Positions 36,834 through 45,633 of a stretch of DNA of 64,000 nucleotides are shown here, one piece after another (within the stretch, counting starts at the first letter, position 1; each line of letters opens with the position of its first letter). The stretch is taken from assembly GCA_016934395.1 (NCBI GenBank), contig JAFGSZ010000001.1, positions 38,177-102,176 of the forward strand, read 5' to 3'. The notes beneath the pieces were generated by a model. That model had not been told where the DNA came from. It ran no database searches and saw only the letters and a list, made by a program, of their open reading frames with translations. Position numbers and translations under genes: made by a program. This DNA comes from Bacteroidales bacterium. GTDB taxonomy: Bacteria > Bacteroidota > Bacteroidia > Bacteroidales > UBA10428.

Positions 36834-36863
36834 ATTTAAACAATTAGACTAATAATAAAATTC

Positions 36864-36890
36864 CGTGTACGTACACGACTCCTCGTGTAC
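36864..36890. promoter_or_regulatory. candidate LacI operator: 14-bp perfect palindrome plus extra half-site
   Basis: CGTGTACGTACACG at 36864-36877 is a perfect palindrome with the central CG usual in LacI-family sites. The half-site CGTGTAC repeats at 36884-36890. The cluster overlaps the predicted transcription start of the LacI gene and lies in the divergent region with the GH94 gene. Confidence 0.65.
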
Positions 36891-36897
36891 AAAAATA
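36890..36897 (-). promoter_or_regulatory. candidate -7 box for the LacI-led minus-strand run
   Basis: On the minus strand 36897-36890 reads TATTTTTG, matching TAnnTTTG. A TTG at 36915-36913 is a poorly spaced -33 candidate. Transcription would begin near 36883, inside the operator cluster. Confidence 0.4.
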
Positions 36898-37139
36898 GAA
36901 AATAATTTGAAACAAGGAACTAAAACTTGAAATTTATTCTTTTATCCCAGCAAAAATTTATAACAGACCTGGTAATCCGCAAAAAATAATCAACATAACT
37001 ATACTAATTTTTTACGGTTTGAAATACCTGTAAATAAAAATTTAAAACCCAGCCACCATTAGGATTAAGTCCAATAATTACTTCTTCTGCATACATTAAC
37101 AATTATATATATTACCAAAATTTTTATTCAGGTAACTAA

Positions 37140-37170
37140 TTGCGAAAACCGATAAGATTCTTTACTTTCG
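37140..37170 (+). promoter_or_regulatory. candidate promoter for the GH94 phosphorylase
   Basis: TTG at 37140-37142 and TACTTTCG at 37163-37170 (one change from TAnnTTTG) are 20 bases apart. A start near 37177 would exclude the ATG at 37171 and supports translation from 37207. Between this element and the LacI operator (36900-37139) I see only AT-rich sequence without a recognisable feature. Confidence 0.4.
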
Positions 37171-37206
37171 TTGCACCAAACTAGTAGTGTATTAAACCAT
37201 TTTATT

Positions 37207-39642
37207 ATGAAATTCGGACATTTTGATGACGCGAAACGTGAGTATGTAATCACAAACCCAAAAACACCCTACCCCTGGATTAATTACTTGGGAAATGACG
37301 ACTTTTTTTCGATAATTACCAACTTTGCCGGAGGGTATAGTTTTTTTAAGGATGCCCGTCTTAGAAGAATCACCCGGTACAGATACAATAATGTGCCTGT
37401 CGATGACGGTGGAAAATATTTTTATATTCATGACAATGGCGATTTCTGGTCTCCCGGCTGGAAGCCTGTTAAAAAAGAGTTGAAGAATTATTCCTGTCGC
37501 CATGGAATGGGATATACAGCGATTTCCGGCGAAAGGAATGGAATATCTGCTGAAGTTTTATATTTTGTACCCCTGGGAATACAAGCTGAGATACAAAAAG
37601 TTAAATTAAAAAACACTTCCGGGGCAAAGAAAAATTTTACACTATATTCACTTGTTGAGTGGGCGCTCTGGAATGCACTTGATGATATGACCAACTTTCA
37701 GCGTAATTTTTCTACCGGTGAAGTAGAAATTAAAGGGTCTGCAATTTATCATAAAACCGAATATAAAGAGCGCAGGAATCATTATGCATTTTATTCCGTA
37801 AATTCCGAAATCACAGGTTTTGATACCGATCGCGATACTTTTACAGGACTATATAATGGTTTTGATGCACCTGATGTTGTAGTTAATAATCAATCGAAAA
37901 ATAGTGAAGCCCATGGCTGGTCACCGATAGCATCTCATCGTTTGAGCATTGAACTGAATCCCGGTGAAGAAAAAGAGCTGGTATTTATTTTAGGTTATGT
38001 TGAAAACGATGATGAAGATAAATGGGAATCCAAAGGTGTTATTAATAAAACTAAGGCTGAAAAAATAATTAATGATTTTAATACTCCTGAAAAAGTAAAT
38101 GAAGCCCTTTTAAAGTTAAATACCTATTGGGATAAATTATTATCAATATACACACTTAACAGTGCGGATGATAAACTTAACCGGATGGTAAATATCTGGA
38201 ACCAGTACCAGTGTATGGCTACCTTTAACTTTTCACGAAGCGCTTCATTTTTTGAATCTGGCATTGGCCGAGGTATGGGATTTCGCGATTCCAACCAGGA
38301 CCTTGTTGGTTTTGTTCACCTGATACCGGAAAAAGCAAGAGAACGAATTCTGGATATTGCTGCTACCCAGTTTGAAGACGGCGGAGCATATCACCAGTAC
38401 CAACCGCTTACCAAAAGGGGAAATCTTGAAATTGGCGGTAATTTTAATGACGACCCGCTTTGGCTTATTCTGGGTGTTGTAGCATACATTAAAGAAACCG
38501 GTGATTATTCTATTTTAGATGAGCAGGTAGCCTTCGATAATGACGAATCAAAAGCAAAATCGTTATTTGAACATTTAAAACGATCATTTTATCATGTTGT
38601 AAATAACCTTGGCCCGCACAAACTGCCATTAATAGGCCGGGCCGACTGGAACGACTGCCTGAACCTGAATTGTTTTTCAACAAATCCGGATGAATCTTTT
38701 CAAACATCTGAAAACAAAAAAGGAGGAACCGCTGAATCTGTATTTATTGGAGGTATGTTTGTTCTCTATGGAAATGAGTTTGCCACATTGTGCGAAAAAA
38801 CAGGTCACAAAGATGAAGCGGCTGAAGCTAAAAAGCATATTATTGAAATGGAAAAAGCTGTTCAGGAACATGGATGGGATGGCAACTGGTTTTTACGGGC
38901 ATACGATTATTATGGCCATAAAATAGGCAGCGATGAAAATGAAGAAGGAAAAATATTTATTGAACCTCAGGGAATGTGTATTATGGCCGGAATTGGGGTA
39001 AAAGACGGGAAAGCTCAGAAAGCGCTGGATTCCGTAAAAAAACGCCTCGATTGTGAATATGGTATCGTTTTAAACAATCCGCCGTTTACCACATATTATC
39101 TAAACATGGGTGAAATATCTACATATCCGCCGGGATATAAGGAGAATGCCGGAATCTTTTGCCACAATAATCCATGGATAATGATTGCCGAAACCGAACT
39201 TGGAAACGGAGACCAGGCGTTTGATTATTATAAAAAGATATGTCCTTCATACCTGGAAGATATAAGTGAACTGCATAAAACCGAACCATATGTATATTCT
39301 CAGATGGTGGCTGGTAAAGATGCCTTTAAACCCGGAGAAGCCAAAAACTCCTGGCTTACGGGTACAGCAGCCTGGAACTTTTATGCTATTACACAATATA
39401 TTCTGGGTATTCAACCCGATTTTGACGGATTAAAAATTAATCCCTGTATTCCAAAAAATTGGACAGATTTTAAAATCACCCGGAAATTCAGGGGAGCAAC
39501 TTATCATATTACCATTAAAAATCCAAAGAAGGTTTCAAAAGGTATTGAAAAAATAATTATTGACGATAAAATACTCGGGGGTAAGATTCTTCCTTCTTAC
39601 GAAAAAGGTTCAGAGCATTTTGTAGAAGTAATTTTGGGATAA
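37207..39642 (+). CDS. GH94 cellobiose phosphorylase
   Basis: The enzyme cleaves cellobiose with phosphate into glucose 1-phosphate and glucose in the cytoplasm. From the ATG at 37207 the product has 811 residues, the usual length, and begins [20 protein letters not shown], the cellobiose phosphorylase start; an ATG at 37171 would add 12 unrelated residues. Further motifs: [47 protein letters not shown], the catalytic Asp483 in [11 protein letters not shown], and NNPPFTTYY with CHNNPWIM. There is no signal peptide. It diverges from the LacI regulator across a palindromic operator and is followed by a terminator, so it is probably monocistronic and LacI-controlled. Confidence 0.9.
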   Translation: MKFGHFDDAKREYVITNPKTPYPWINYLGNDDFFSIITNFAGGYSFFKDARLRRITRYRYNNVPVDDGGKYFYIHDNGDFWSPGWKPVKKELKNYSCRHGMGYTAISGERNGISAEVLYFVPLGIQAEIQKVKLKNTSGAKKNFTLYSLVEWALWNALDDMTNFQRNFSTGEVEIKGSAIYHKTEYKERRNHYAFYSVNSEITGFDTDRDTFTGLYNGFDAPDVVVNNQSKNSEAHGWSPIASHRLSIELNPGEEKELVFILGYVENDDEDKWESKGVINKTKAEKIINDFNTPEKVNEALLKLNTYWDKLLSIYTLNSADDKLNRMVNIWNQYQCMATFNFSRSASFFESGIGRGMGFRDSNQDLVGFVHLIPEKARERILDIAATQFEDGGAYHQYQPLTKRGNLEIGGNFNDDPLWLILGVVAYIKETGDYSILDEQVAFDNDESKAKSLFEHLKRSFYHVVNNLGPHKLPLIGRADWNDCLNLNCFSTNPDESFQTSENKKGGTAESVFIGGMFVLYGNEFATLCEKTGHKDEAAEAKKHIIEMEKAVQEHGWDGNWFLRAYDYYGHKIGSDENEEGKIFIEPQGMCIMAGIGVKDGKAQKALDSVKKRLDCEYGIVLNNPPFTTYYLNMGEISTYPPGYKENAGIFCHNNPWIMIAETELGNGDQAFDYYKKICPSYLEDISELHKTEPYVYSQMVAGKDAFKPGEAKNSWLTGTAAWNFYAITQYILGIQPDFDGLKINPCIPKNWTDFKITRKFRGATYHITIKNPKKVSKGIEKIIIDDKILGGKILPSYEKGSEHFVEVILG

Positions 39643-39673
39643 GGTAATATTTATATTATTTTTTATTATATTT

Positions 39674-39701
39674 TCTCCCTCTTAATGAGGGAGATTTTTT
39701 T
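39674..39701 (+). terminator. intrinsic terminator after GH94 gene
   Basis: TCTCCCTC pairs perfectly with GAGGGAGA across loop TTAAT and is followed by seven T residues, 32 bases after the GH94 stop. Confidence 0.88.
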
Positions 39702-39711
39702 CAAACTTATT

Positions 39712-39723
39712 GCAATCGGTTGC
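39712..39723. promoter_or_regulatory. candidate LacI-type operator before the aldolase-TRAP operon
   Basis: GCAATCGGTTGC is a palindrome with one mismatched pair around a central CG, the classic form of LacI/GalR operators. It lies between the GH94 terminator and the ATG at 39739. It differs from the palindrome at 36864, so a different regulator may bind it. Confidence 0.4.
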
Positions 39724-39738
39724 GCAAAATAATTGTTT

Positions 39739-40440
39739 ATGGCACAGTTTTCAAAGCTCCGGGTAACCACAGAAATGCAATCAACAGGTTTCATCCCCCT
39801 GTATTACAATGCGGATATTGAAATAATTAAAAAAGTTGTTTCGGCATGTTATAAAGGCGGGATCAGGATTTTTGAATTTACAAATCGTGGCGATTTTGCG
39901 CATGAGGTATTTGCAGAACTTGTTAAGTATGCCAACCAACATCTTCCCGGTTTAATACTTGGTGTGGGATCAGTTGTTGATCCGGGAACAACCGCATTAT
40001 ATCTTCAATTGGGAGCCAATTTTATTGTATCCCCGATATTGAATGAAGAAATGGCGAAAATATGTAACCGGCGAAAAGTATTGTGGTCACCGGGATGTGG
40101 TTCCGTATCTGAAATATCTAAAGCGGAAGAACTTGGGGCGGAAATAATAAAAATTTTTCCGGCTACCCAGGTAGGCGGGCCACAATTTATAGCTGCAGTA
40201 AGGGGACCTATGCCCTGGTCGAACCTTATGCCTTCAAGCGGCGTGGAACCTTCGGAAGAAAATCTTTCTTCATGGTTTAAAGCCGGGGCATTTTGTGTAG
40301 GTATGGGTTCAAAATTAATTACCAAAGAAATAATACTGGCAAATGATTATAAGAAACTTGAAGATAAAGTAAGGTTAATAATAGCCCTTATTCAAACCAT
40401 TAAAGGAAAAATAAAAAATGAACATAGCACAAATTCTTAA
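39739..40440 (+). CDS. eda: KDPG/KHG aldolase family protein
   Basis: The enzyme splits 2-keto-3-deoxy-6-phosphogluconate into pyruvate and glyceraldehyde 3-phosphate. From the ATG at 39739 it has 233 residues. The class I aldolase barrel shows GGIRIFEFTNRGD (catalytic Glu region), LGVGSVVDPGTT, FIVSPILNEEMAK, SPGCGSVSEISKAEELGAE, the Schiff-base Lys138 in IIKIFPATQVGG, and MPSSGVEPSEENL. It is about 25 residues longer than E. coli Eda. It overlaps the TRAP binding-protein gene by 23 bases, so the transported sugar acid is probably broken down through this aldolase. Confidence 0.88.
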   Translation: MAQFSKLRVTTEMQSTGFIPLYYNADIEIIKKVVSACYKGGIRIFEFTNRGDFAHEVFAELVKYANQHLPGLILGVGSVVDPGTTALYLQLGANFIVSPILNEEMAKICNRRKVLWSPGCGSVSEISKAEELGAEIIKIFPATQVGGPQFIAAVRGPMPWSNLMPSSGVEPSEENLSSWFKAGAFCVGMGSKLITKEIILANDYKKLEDKVRLIIALIQTIKGKIKNEHSTNS

Positions 40441-41407
40441 AATAAATATTCCGGCCATAGCTTTGGCTGTTTTGCTGACTACCTGTTCCGGTACAGAAAA
40501 GCATAAAACACTAAAACTGGCTCACAGTCTTGATCCAACACATGCCGTGCATAAGGCTATGGTCTATCTTGCCGAGCGGTTAAAAGAAAAATCAGGCGGT
40601 CAGCTCCAGATAGAAATATACCCAAGCGGCCAACTTGGCTCAGAGCAGCAATGCGTGGAATTATTGCAGATAGGTAGTCTTGCCATCACAAAAATATCTG
40701 CTGCGGTGTTGGAAAGTTTTAACGAAGATTATAAAGTACTGGGGTTGCCGTATATTTTTCGGTCTAAAGAACATGCAAATAAAGTACTCGATGGCGAAAT
40801 CGGCGAGGAAATTCTTACAGGTACAGAAAAATTCTGGATCAGGGGCCTGTGTTTTTATGATGCAGGCAGCCGAAGTTTTTATACCATTGACAAACCCATA
40901 GAAAAACCAGATGATCTGAAAGGTTTAAAAATACGGGTTATGAAAAGTATAACTGCAGTGAATATGATTAAAACCATGGGAGGTTCGCCAACACCTATAT
41001 CATGGGGAGAACTTTATACTGCCCTGCAAAGTGGTGTGGTGGATGGAGCAGAAAATAATCCCCCCAGTTTTTATTTATCCCATCATTATGAAGTATGTAA
41101 ATATTATTCCCTGGATGAACATACCATGGTGCCGGATGTACTGATAATAAGCAGTATTGTTTGGAAAAAATTAAACGATCAGGAAAGGAAATGGCTTAAG
41201 GAAGCGGTTAAAGAATCGGTTATAAAGCAACGCATGTTATGGGAAGAGTCTGAGAAAGAAAGTCTGGAAGCTGTTGAGAAAGCAGGAGTTACAATACTTT
41301 ATCCCGATAAAGAACCCTTTATGAAAAAGGTAGAAAGCATATACGATAGTTATAAAGATGACGAAAGATTATATTCATTAATTCAGCGCATAAGGGCTGT
41401 TGAATAA
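40418..41407 (+). CDS. dctP: TRAP transporter substrate-binding lipoprotein (DctP)
   Basis: DctP proteins bind dicarboxylates or sugar acids outside the cytoplasmic membrane and hand them to the DctQM permease. The 329-residue product has a lipobox (LLTTCSGT, Cys near residue 23), then LKLAHSLDPTHAVHKAMVYL, GGQLQIEIYPSGQLGSEQQ, LKGLKIRVMKS (Arg that binds the ligand carboxylate) and GGSPTPISWGELYTALQSGV with DGAENNPPSFY. This pattern is typical of uronate/aldonate-binding TRAP proteins. It overlaps eda upstream and precedes dctQ by 21 bases. Confidence 0.92.
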   Translation: MNIAQILKINIPAIALAVLLTTCSGTEKHKTLKLAHSLDPTHAVHKAMVYLAERLKEKSGGQLQIEIYPSGQLGSEQQCVELLQIGSLAITKISAAVLESFNEDYKVLGLPYIFRSKEHANKVLDGEIGEEILTGTEKFWIRGLCFYDAGSRSFYTIDKPIEKPDDLKGLKIRVMKSITAVNMIKTMGGSPTPISWGELYTALQSGVVDGAENNPPSFYLSHHYEVCKYYSLDEHTMVPDVLIISSIVWKKLNDQERKWLKEAVKESVIKQRMLWEESEKESLEAVEKAGVTILYPDKEPFMKKVESIYDSYKDDERLYSLIQRIRAVE

Positions 41408-41428
41408 TTCACAATTAATGCACTAGAT

Positions 41429-41896
41429 ATGAGAAGTAAAATTGACTACATCTTAAAAAACCTGAGCATATTTTTCCTGGCCATTTTGGTTATAGATGTG
41501 CTTTGGCAGGTAATAAGCCGATATATCCTTACTAATCCAAGTAATTTTACGGATGAACTGGCCGGATTTCTTTTAATCTGGGTTGGGCTGCTGGGTTCAG
41601 CCTATGTTTCCGGCAAAAACGAACACCTGGCCATTGACCTTCTGGTTCAAAAAGTTTCGAAAAAGAAACAATTAGTTTTACAGGTCATCATCTTTTTACT
41701 GGTTGGAGTTTTTGCACTCACAGTGCTTGTGATAGGCGGAACCTGGTTGGTATATACGCGATTTGTACTGGATGTAAAATCAGCAGCGCTGAATATTCCT
41801 CTTGGATATGTTTATATTATACTACCTCTGAGCGGATTAATTATATTTTACTACAGTATTGACAATTCATTAAATTTATTCAAATCTCCAAAATAA
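41429..41896 (+). CDS. dctQ: TRAP transporter small permease (DctQ)
   Basis: A 155-residue protein with four membrane helices (near residues 11-28, 44-63, 83-103 and 127-146). The DctQ signature is in TDELAGFLLIWVGLLGSAYV and SGKNEHLAIDLLVQ. DctQ stabilises or scaffolds the large permease DctM. It lies 6 bases before dctM in the same operon. Confidence 0.9.
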   Translation: MRSKIDYILKNLSIFFLAILVIDVLWQVISRYILTNPSNFTDELAGFLLIWVGLLGSAYVSGKNEHLAIDLLVQKVSKKKQLVLQVIIFLLVGVFALTVLVIGGTWLVYTRFVLDVKSAALNIPLGYVYIILPLSGLIIFYYSIDNSLNLFKSPK

Positions 41897-41902
41897 ATAT
41901 CC

Positions 41903-43636
41903 ATGGAATTTCTCGGTGTAACAGTTCTAGTAGTTAGTTTTATTATTCTTCTTGCACTTGGTGTACCTATAGCATTTAGCATTGGCATTTCAGGCATTTT
42001 AACCATGCTGGTGAGTATTGACAGTCTGCCTGCCCTTACAACCTATGCACAGCGTATGGCTACCGGTTTAGATAGTTTTGCATTGTTAGCTATTCCTTTT
42101 TTTATTCTTGCCGGAAATATTATGAACAGAGGCGGCATCGCCGTAAAGTTGATCGATTTTGCCAAAGTTCTTGTTGGAAGATTTCCGGGAGGCCTTGCTT
42201 TTGTTAATGTTCTTGCCAACATGCTCTTTGGCGCCATCTCCGGATCGTCTGCAGCCTCAGCTTCTGCAATTGGAACCATGATGGGCCCTGAAATGGAAAA
42301 AGAGGGATACAATAAATATTTTAATACAGCTGTAAATATTACTTCTGCAACAACCGGACTATCCATACCTCCCAGCAATATTCTTATTGTGTATTCGCTG
42401 GCAAGCGGCGGAGCCTCGGTTGCAGCATTGTTTATTGCAGGTTATATTCCCGGAATCCTTACCGGGTTAAGTATTATGTTGGTGGCTGGATTTTATGCTT
42501 TCAGAAATAATTATTCTACATCAAAAGAACATGCCCTCAGGGATATTGGATTTACCTTTTTTCACTTATTCATTACCGTGTTGCTGGCTTATATTTTTGT
42601 AAAGAACAATTTACATTTAAGTTATATCGCCATAATGGCCCTGTGGTTTATGGCTGATCTTGAATTAATCTATCCGGCATTAAAAAAATACAAATGGATA
42701 AATTTAATTATAGGCGGCCTGGGAATTGCACTTCCCCTGGTTCTGGAAAACTCTTTTTCGCTTTTTATGGTTCCTTTGGCACTGATGACCATTCTTCCTT
42801 TTCTCCCTTTAAAAAATAAAATATATATTATCATTATTCAAAGTCTGCTATTACTTGTTGCAATAAACCTCGATCCTGCCGGAATTCATATAATTACTTC
42901 GGCAGTATTAATATGGGGAATAATCATTTTTACTCCGCTTCTTAATAAGCAACCACAAGATATTTTTGAAGACTTAAAAGGCAGTAAAAAGTTTTTTAAT
43001 GCAGTACCCAGCTTATTTTTACTGGTAGTAGTTATCGGTGGAATAATAGCCGGCATATTTACTGCTACCGAAGCCTCAGCCATTGCTGTTTTATATGCCC
43101 TGGTATTGTCCTTTTTTTATAATGAAATTGAAATCAAAAGTCTGCCGGGAATCCTGCTTCAATCTGTTCATACAACAGCCATTGTGCTTTTATTGGTGGC
43201 TACATGTATCGGTTTATCCTGGATAATGTCTTATGAAAATATTCCTCAGACTGTAAGCGCAGGTTTACTGGGAATAAGTGATAACCCTTATATAATATTA
43301 TTAATTATTAACCTGATCCTTCTTTTTGTTGGAGTATTTATGGATATGACCCCGGCAGTATTAATCTTCACACCGATATTCCTGCCCATTGTAACATCCC
43401 AATTAGGAATGGACCCTATTCATTTTGGAATAATCATGGTTTTAAATCTTAGTGTTGGATTATGCACGCCTCCTGTAGGTTCGTTGTTATTTATTGGTTG
43501 CAGTATTTCTAATGTCCCCATTGTAAAAGTAATTAAACCATTAATGCCCTTCTTTGCAGCCATGATCATTGTTTTACTTTTGGTAACCTATATACCCCAA
43601 TTAAGTTTATGGTTGCCGGGATTATTCGGATTTTAA
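41903..43636 (+). CDS. dctM: TRAP transporter large permease (DctM), enlarged
   Basis: DctM catalyses sodium-driven uptake of the substrate delivered by DctP. Conserved parts are GVPIAFSIGISGILTML, FALLAIPFFILAGNIMNRGG, FGAISGSSAASASAIGTM, TGLSIPPSNILIVYSLASGG and, near the end, MDMTPAVLIFTPIFLPIV and GLCTPPVGSLLFIG. At 577 residues it is about 140 longer than usual: a hydrophobic block with roughly five to six extra helices (about residues 212-355) separates the two halves. The frame is uninterrupted across the insert. A terminator follows. Confidence 0.92.
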   Translation: MEFLGVTVLVVSFIILLALGVPIAFSIGISGILTMLVSIDSLPALTTYAQRMATGLDSFALLAIPFFILAGNIMNRGGIAVKLIDFAKVLVGRFPGGLAFVNVLANMLFGAISGSSAASASAIGTMMGPEMEKEGYNKYFNTAVNITSATTGLSIPPSNILIVYSLASGGASVAALFIAGYIPGILTGLSIMLVAGFYAFRNNYSTSKEHALRDIGFTFFHLFITVLLAYIFVKNNLHLSYIAIMALWFMADLELIYPALKKYKWINLIIGGLGIALPLVLENSFSLFMVPLALMTILPFLPLKNKIYIIIIQSLLLLVAINLDPAGIHIITSAVLIWGIIIFTPLLNKQPQDIFEDLKGSKKFFNAVPSLFLLVVVIGGIIAGIFTATEASAIAVLYALVLSFFYNEIEIKSLPGILLQSVHTTAIVLLLVATCIGLSWIMSYENIPQTVSAGLLGISDNPYIILLIINLILLFVGVFMDMTPAVLIFTPIFLPIVTSQLGMDPIHFGIIMVLNLSVGLCTPPVGSLLFIGCSISNVPIVKVIKPLMPFFAAMIIVLLLVTYIPQLSLWLPGLFGF

Positions 43637-43662
43637 AATTTAGTTTATAAAATATCAGAAAT

Positions 43663-43699
43663 AAAAAAACCTTATTATTTTCCAATAAGGTTTTTTTTT
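43663..43699. terminator. bidirectional terminator between the TRAP operon and the hydrogenase operon
   Basis: AAAAAAACCTTATT pairs with AATAAGGTTTTTTT around a short AT-rich loop. Its A-rich 5' and T-rich 3' flanks allow termination in both directions between the convergent operons. Confidence 0.85.
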
Positions 43700-43846
43700 A
43701 TTTCAAGTTTGGTAGTAAGCAGGTAATAAGAGATACTATTTCTTTAAAACTCTGTTTATTAAAATGACTGATAATTTTAACCCAGCTGCTTCCCGCCTGC
43801 AGATACAATTGCCATTTCTTCGTTCCCCCTAATTACAAATCTGGGT

Positions 43847-45613
43847 TTAATTTAATCGTGAAATATAATGTGTATGCAAAAGTTTATGAGAGAGATGACT
43901 TAATGGTTCTTTAAGAAATTCTTTATAAATCTGTGCAATTTCAGGATTATCATGAGATTTGCGCAGTTGTTTTCCTTCATCCTCAAGATAAATAGCGTGC
44001 ATACGTTTTTCTCGCACTTCATCGGTAGTAAACCTGGGTTGTCCGCCACCGCCAATACAACCTCCGGGGCAGGTCATTATTTCAATAAAATGAAATACTT
44101 CGCCCTTTTTCATCAAATCAATAATGCCTCTGGCATTACTTAGGCCATGTGCAACGCCAACTTTCAATTCAACACCTTCCAGAAAACTCCATTCTGGTTT
44201 TGTGCCTTCAATTTTCAGGGATGCTTTTTTAATCCCTTCAAGACCCGAAACGGCTTTAAGATGCAGGTTATCAAGGGGCACTTCCCGTCCGGTAACAATT
44301 TCATAAGCTGTTCGAACAGCAGCTTCCATTACCCCGCCAGTGTTGGCGAAAATATCGGCGGCTCCTGATGATAAGCCTAAAGGAGAATCCATTTTATCAT
44401 CAGGCAAAGATTTAAAGTCGATACCTGCCTGCTTGATCATTCTGCCCAATTCCCTTGTAGTAAGCACAAAATCCACATCCTGTACTCCGCTATCATTCAT
44501 TTCGGGCCGTTGTGCTTCATATTTTTTTGCAGTGCATGGCATTACAGAAACAACAATAATTTCTTCAGGTTTTTTCCCGATTTTCTGAGCGTAATAGGTT
44601 TTGGCTACAGCGCCGAACATTTGCTGGGGTGATTTGCATGTAGAAATATTATCGAGGTAATCCGGGTAAAAATATTCTGCATATTTTATCCATCCGGGAG
44701 AACAACTGGTAAACTGCGGGATGGCAACATTTTCTTTATCAACAAGAGCTTTTTTCAGTCTCATCAACAGCTCCGTACCTTCTTCCAGAATGGTAAGATC
44801 CGCTGTGAAATTGGTATCAAAAACACGGTTAAATCCTAACTGGCGCAATGCAGTCACCATTTTTCCGGTAACCAGAGTACCGGGTTCATATCCAAAACAT
44901 TCACCCAAAGCTGCCCGGATAGCCGGAGCTGTTTGCACAACCACGAATTTTTCTTTATTATCAAGAACTTCCCATACGCCGGAGACATGATCTTTTTCAA
45001 CAATAGCGCCTACAGGGCATACAGCAGCACATTGTCCGCACTGTACACAGGGTACTTCATCCAGGTTTTGCTGAAATGCGGGTCCGATCAACGAGTCAAA
45101 GCCCCTTCCCTGCGGAGAGATTGATCCCACTCCCTGAACCTCATTACACACAGTAACACATCGCCGGCATTTTATACATTTGCCCGAATCACGATATAAG
45201 GCAGGTGTAGAGTCATCAATTAACGACTCAATTTTTTCTCCTTCAAAACGAATATCTTTTACACCAAGTTCAAATGCCAGTTTCTGGAGTTCGCAATCTT
45301 CATTACGCTCGCAGGTTTTGCAATCGCCACAATGCTCTGAAATTAACAGTTCAACCACAAATTTTCTGGCGTCTCTTACTTTTCCTGAGTTGGTGAAGAT
45401 TTTCATGCCGTCACTTACAGGTGCAGTGCATGATGCCATTAGAGACCTTGCCCCTTCCACTTCTACCATGCAAACACGGCAGGCTCCTTTAGGTGATTGG
45501 GACTCCAGATGACAAAGGGTTGGTATTTTAACTCCGGCAGCTTTTGCAGAATTAAGAATTGTGGTTCCTTCTTCTACATTTACTTTAACATTATTTATAT
45601 ATACTGAAATCAT
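43847..45613 (-). CDS. hydA: [FeFe] hydrogenase catalytic subunit (HydA, NAD-linked multimeric type)
   Basis: The subunit reduces protons to H2, or the reverse, at the H-cluster. In order it has a [2Fe-2S] domain (Cys34, 45, 48, 62), a His-ligated [4Fe-4S] motif (His94, Cys98, 101, 107), two [4Fe-4S] clusters (Cys146-156 and Cys189-199), then the H domain: TSCSPGW (Cys304), MPCTAKK (Cys360) and MTCPGGCIGGGGQP. The second Cys of the common TSCCP motif, linked to proton transfer, is Ser305 here. No signal peptide is present, so it is cytoplasmic. Length 588 fits the trimeric bifurcating group. The gene is last in a three-gene operon; maturases HydEFG are not in the window. Confidence 0.93.
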   Translation of the reverse strand: MISVYINNVKVNVEEGTTILNSAKAAGVKIPTLCHLESQSPKGACRVCMVEVEGARSLMASCTAPVSDGMKIFTNSGKVRDARKFVVELLISEHCGDCKTCERNEDCELQKLAFELGVKDIRFEGEKIESLIDDSTPALYRDSGKCIKCRRCVTVCNEVQGVGSISPQGRGFDSLIGPAFQQNLDEVPCVQCGQCAAVCPVGAIVEKDHVSGVWEVLDNKEKFVVVQTAPAIRAALGECFGYEPGTLVTGKMVTALRQLGFNRVFDTNFTADLTILEEGTELLMRLKKALVDKENVAIPQFTSCSPGWIKYAEYFYPDYLDNISTCKSPQQMFGAVAKTYYAQKIGKKPEEIIVVSVMPCTAKKYEAQRPEMNDSGVQDVDFVLTTRELGRMIKQAGIDFKSLPDDKMDSPLGLSSGAADIFANTGGVMEAAVRTAYEIVTGREVPLDNLHLKAVSGLEGIKKASLKIEGTKPEWSFLEGVELKVGVAHGLSNARGIIDLMKKGEVFHFIEIMTCPGGCIGGGGQPRFTTDEVREKRMHAIYLEDEGKQLRKSHDNPEIAQIYKEFLKEPLSHLSHKLLHTHYISRLN

Positions 45614-45633
45614 GATTTTTCGAATTTTTTAAA

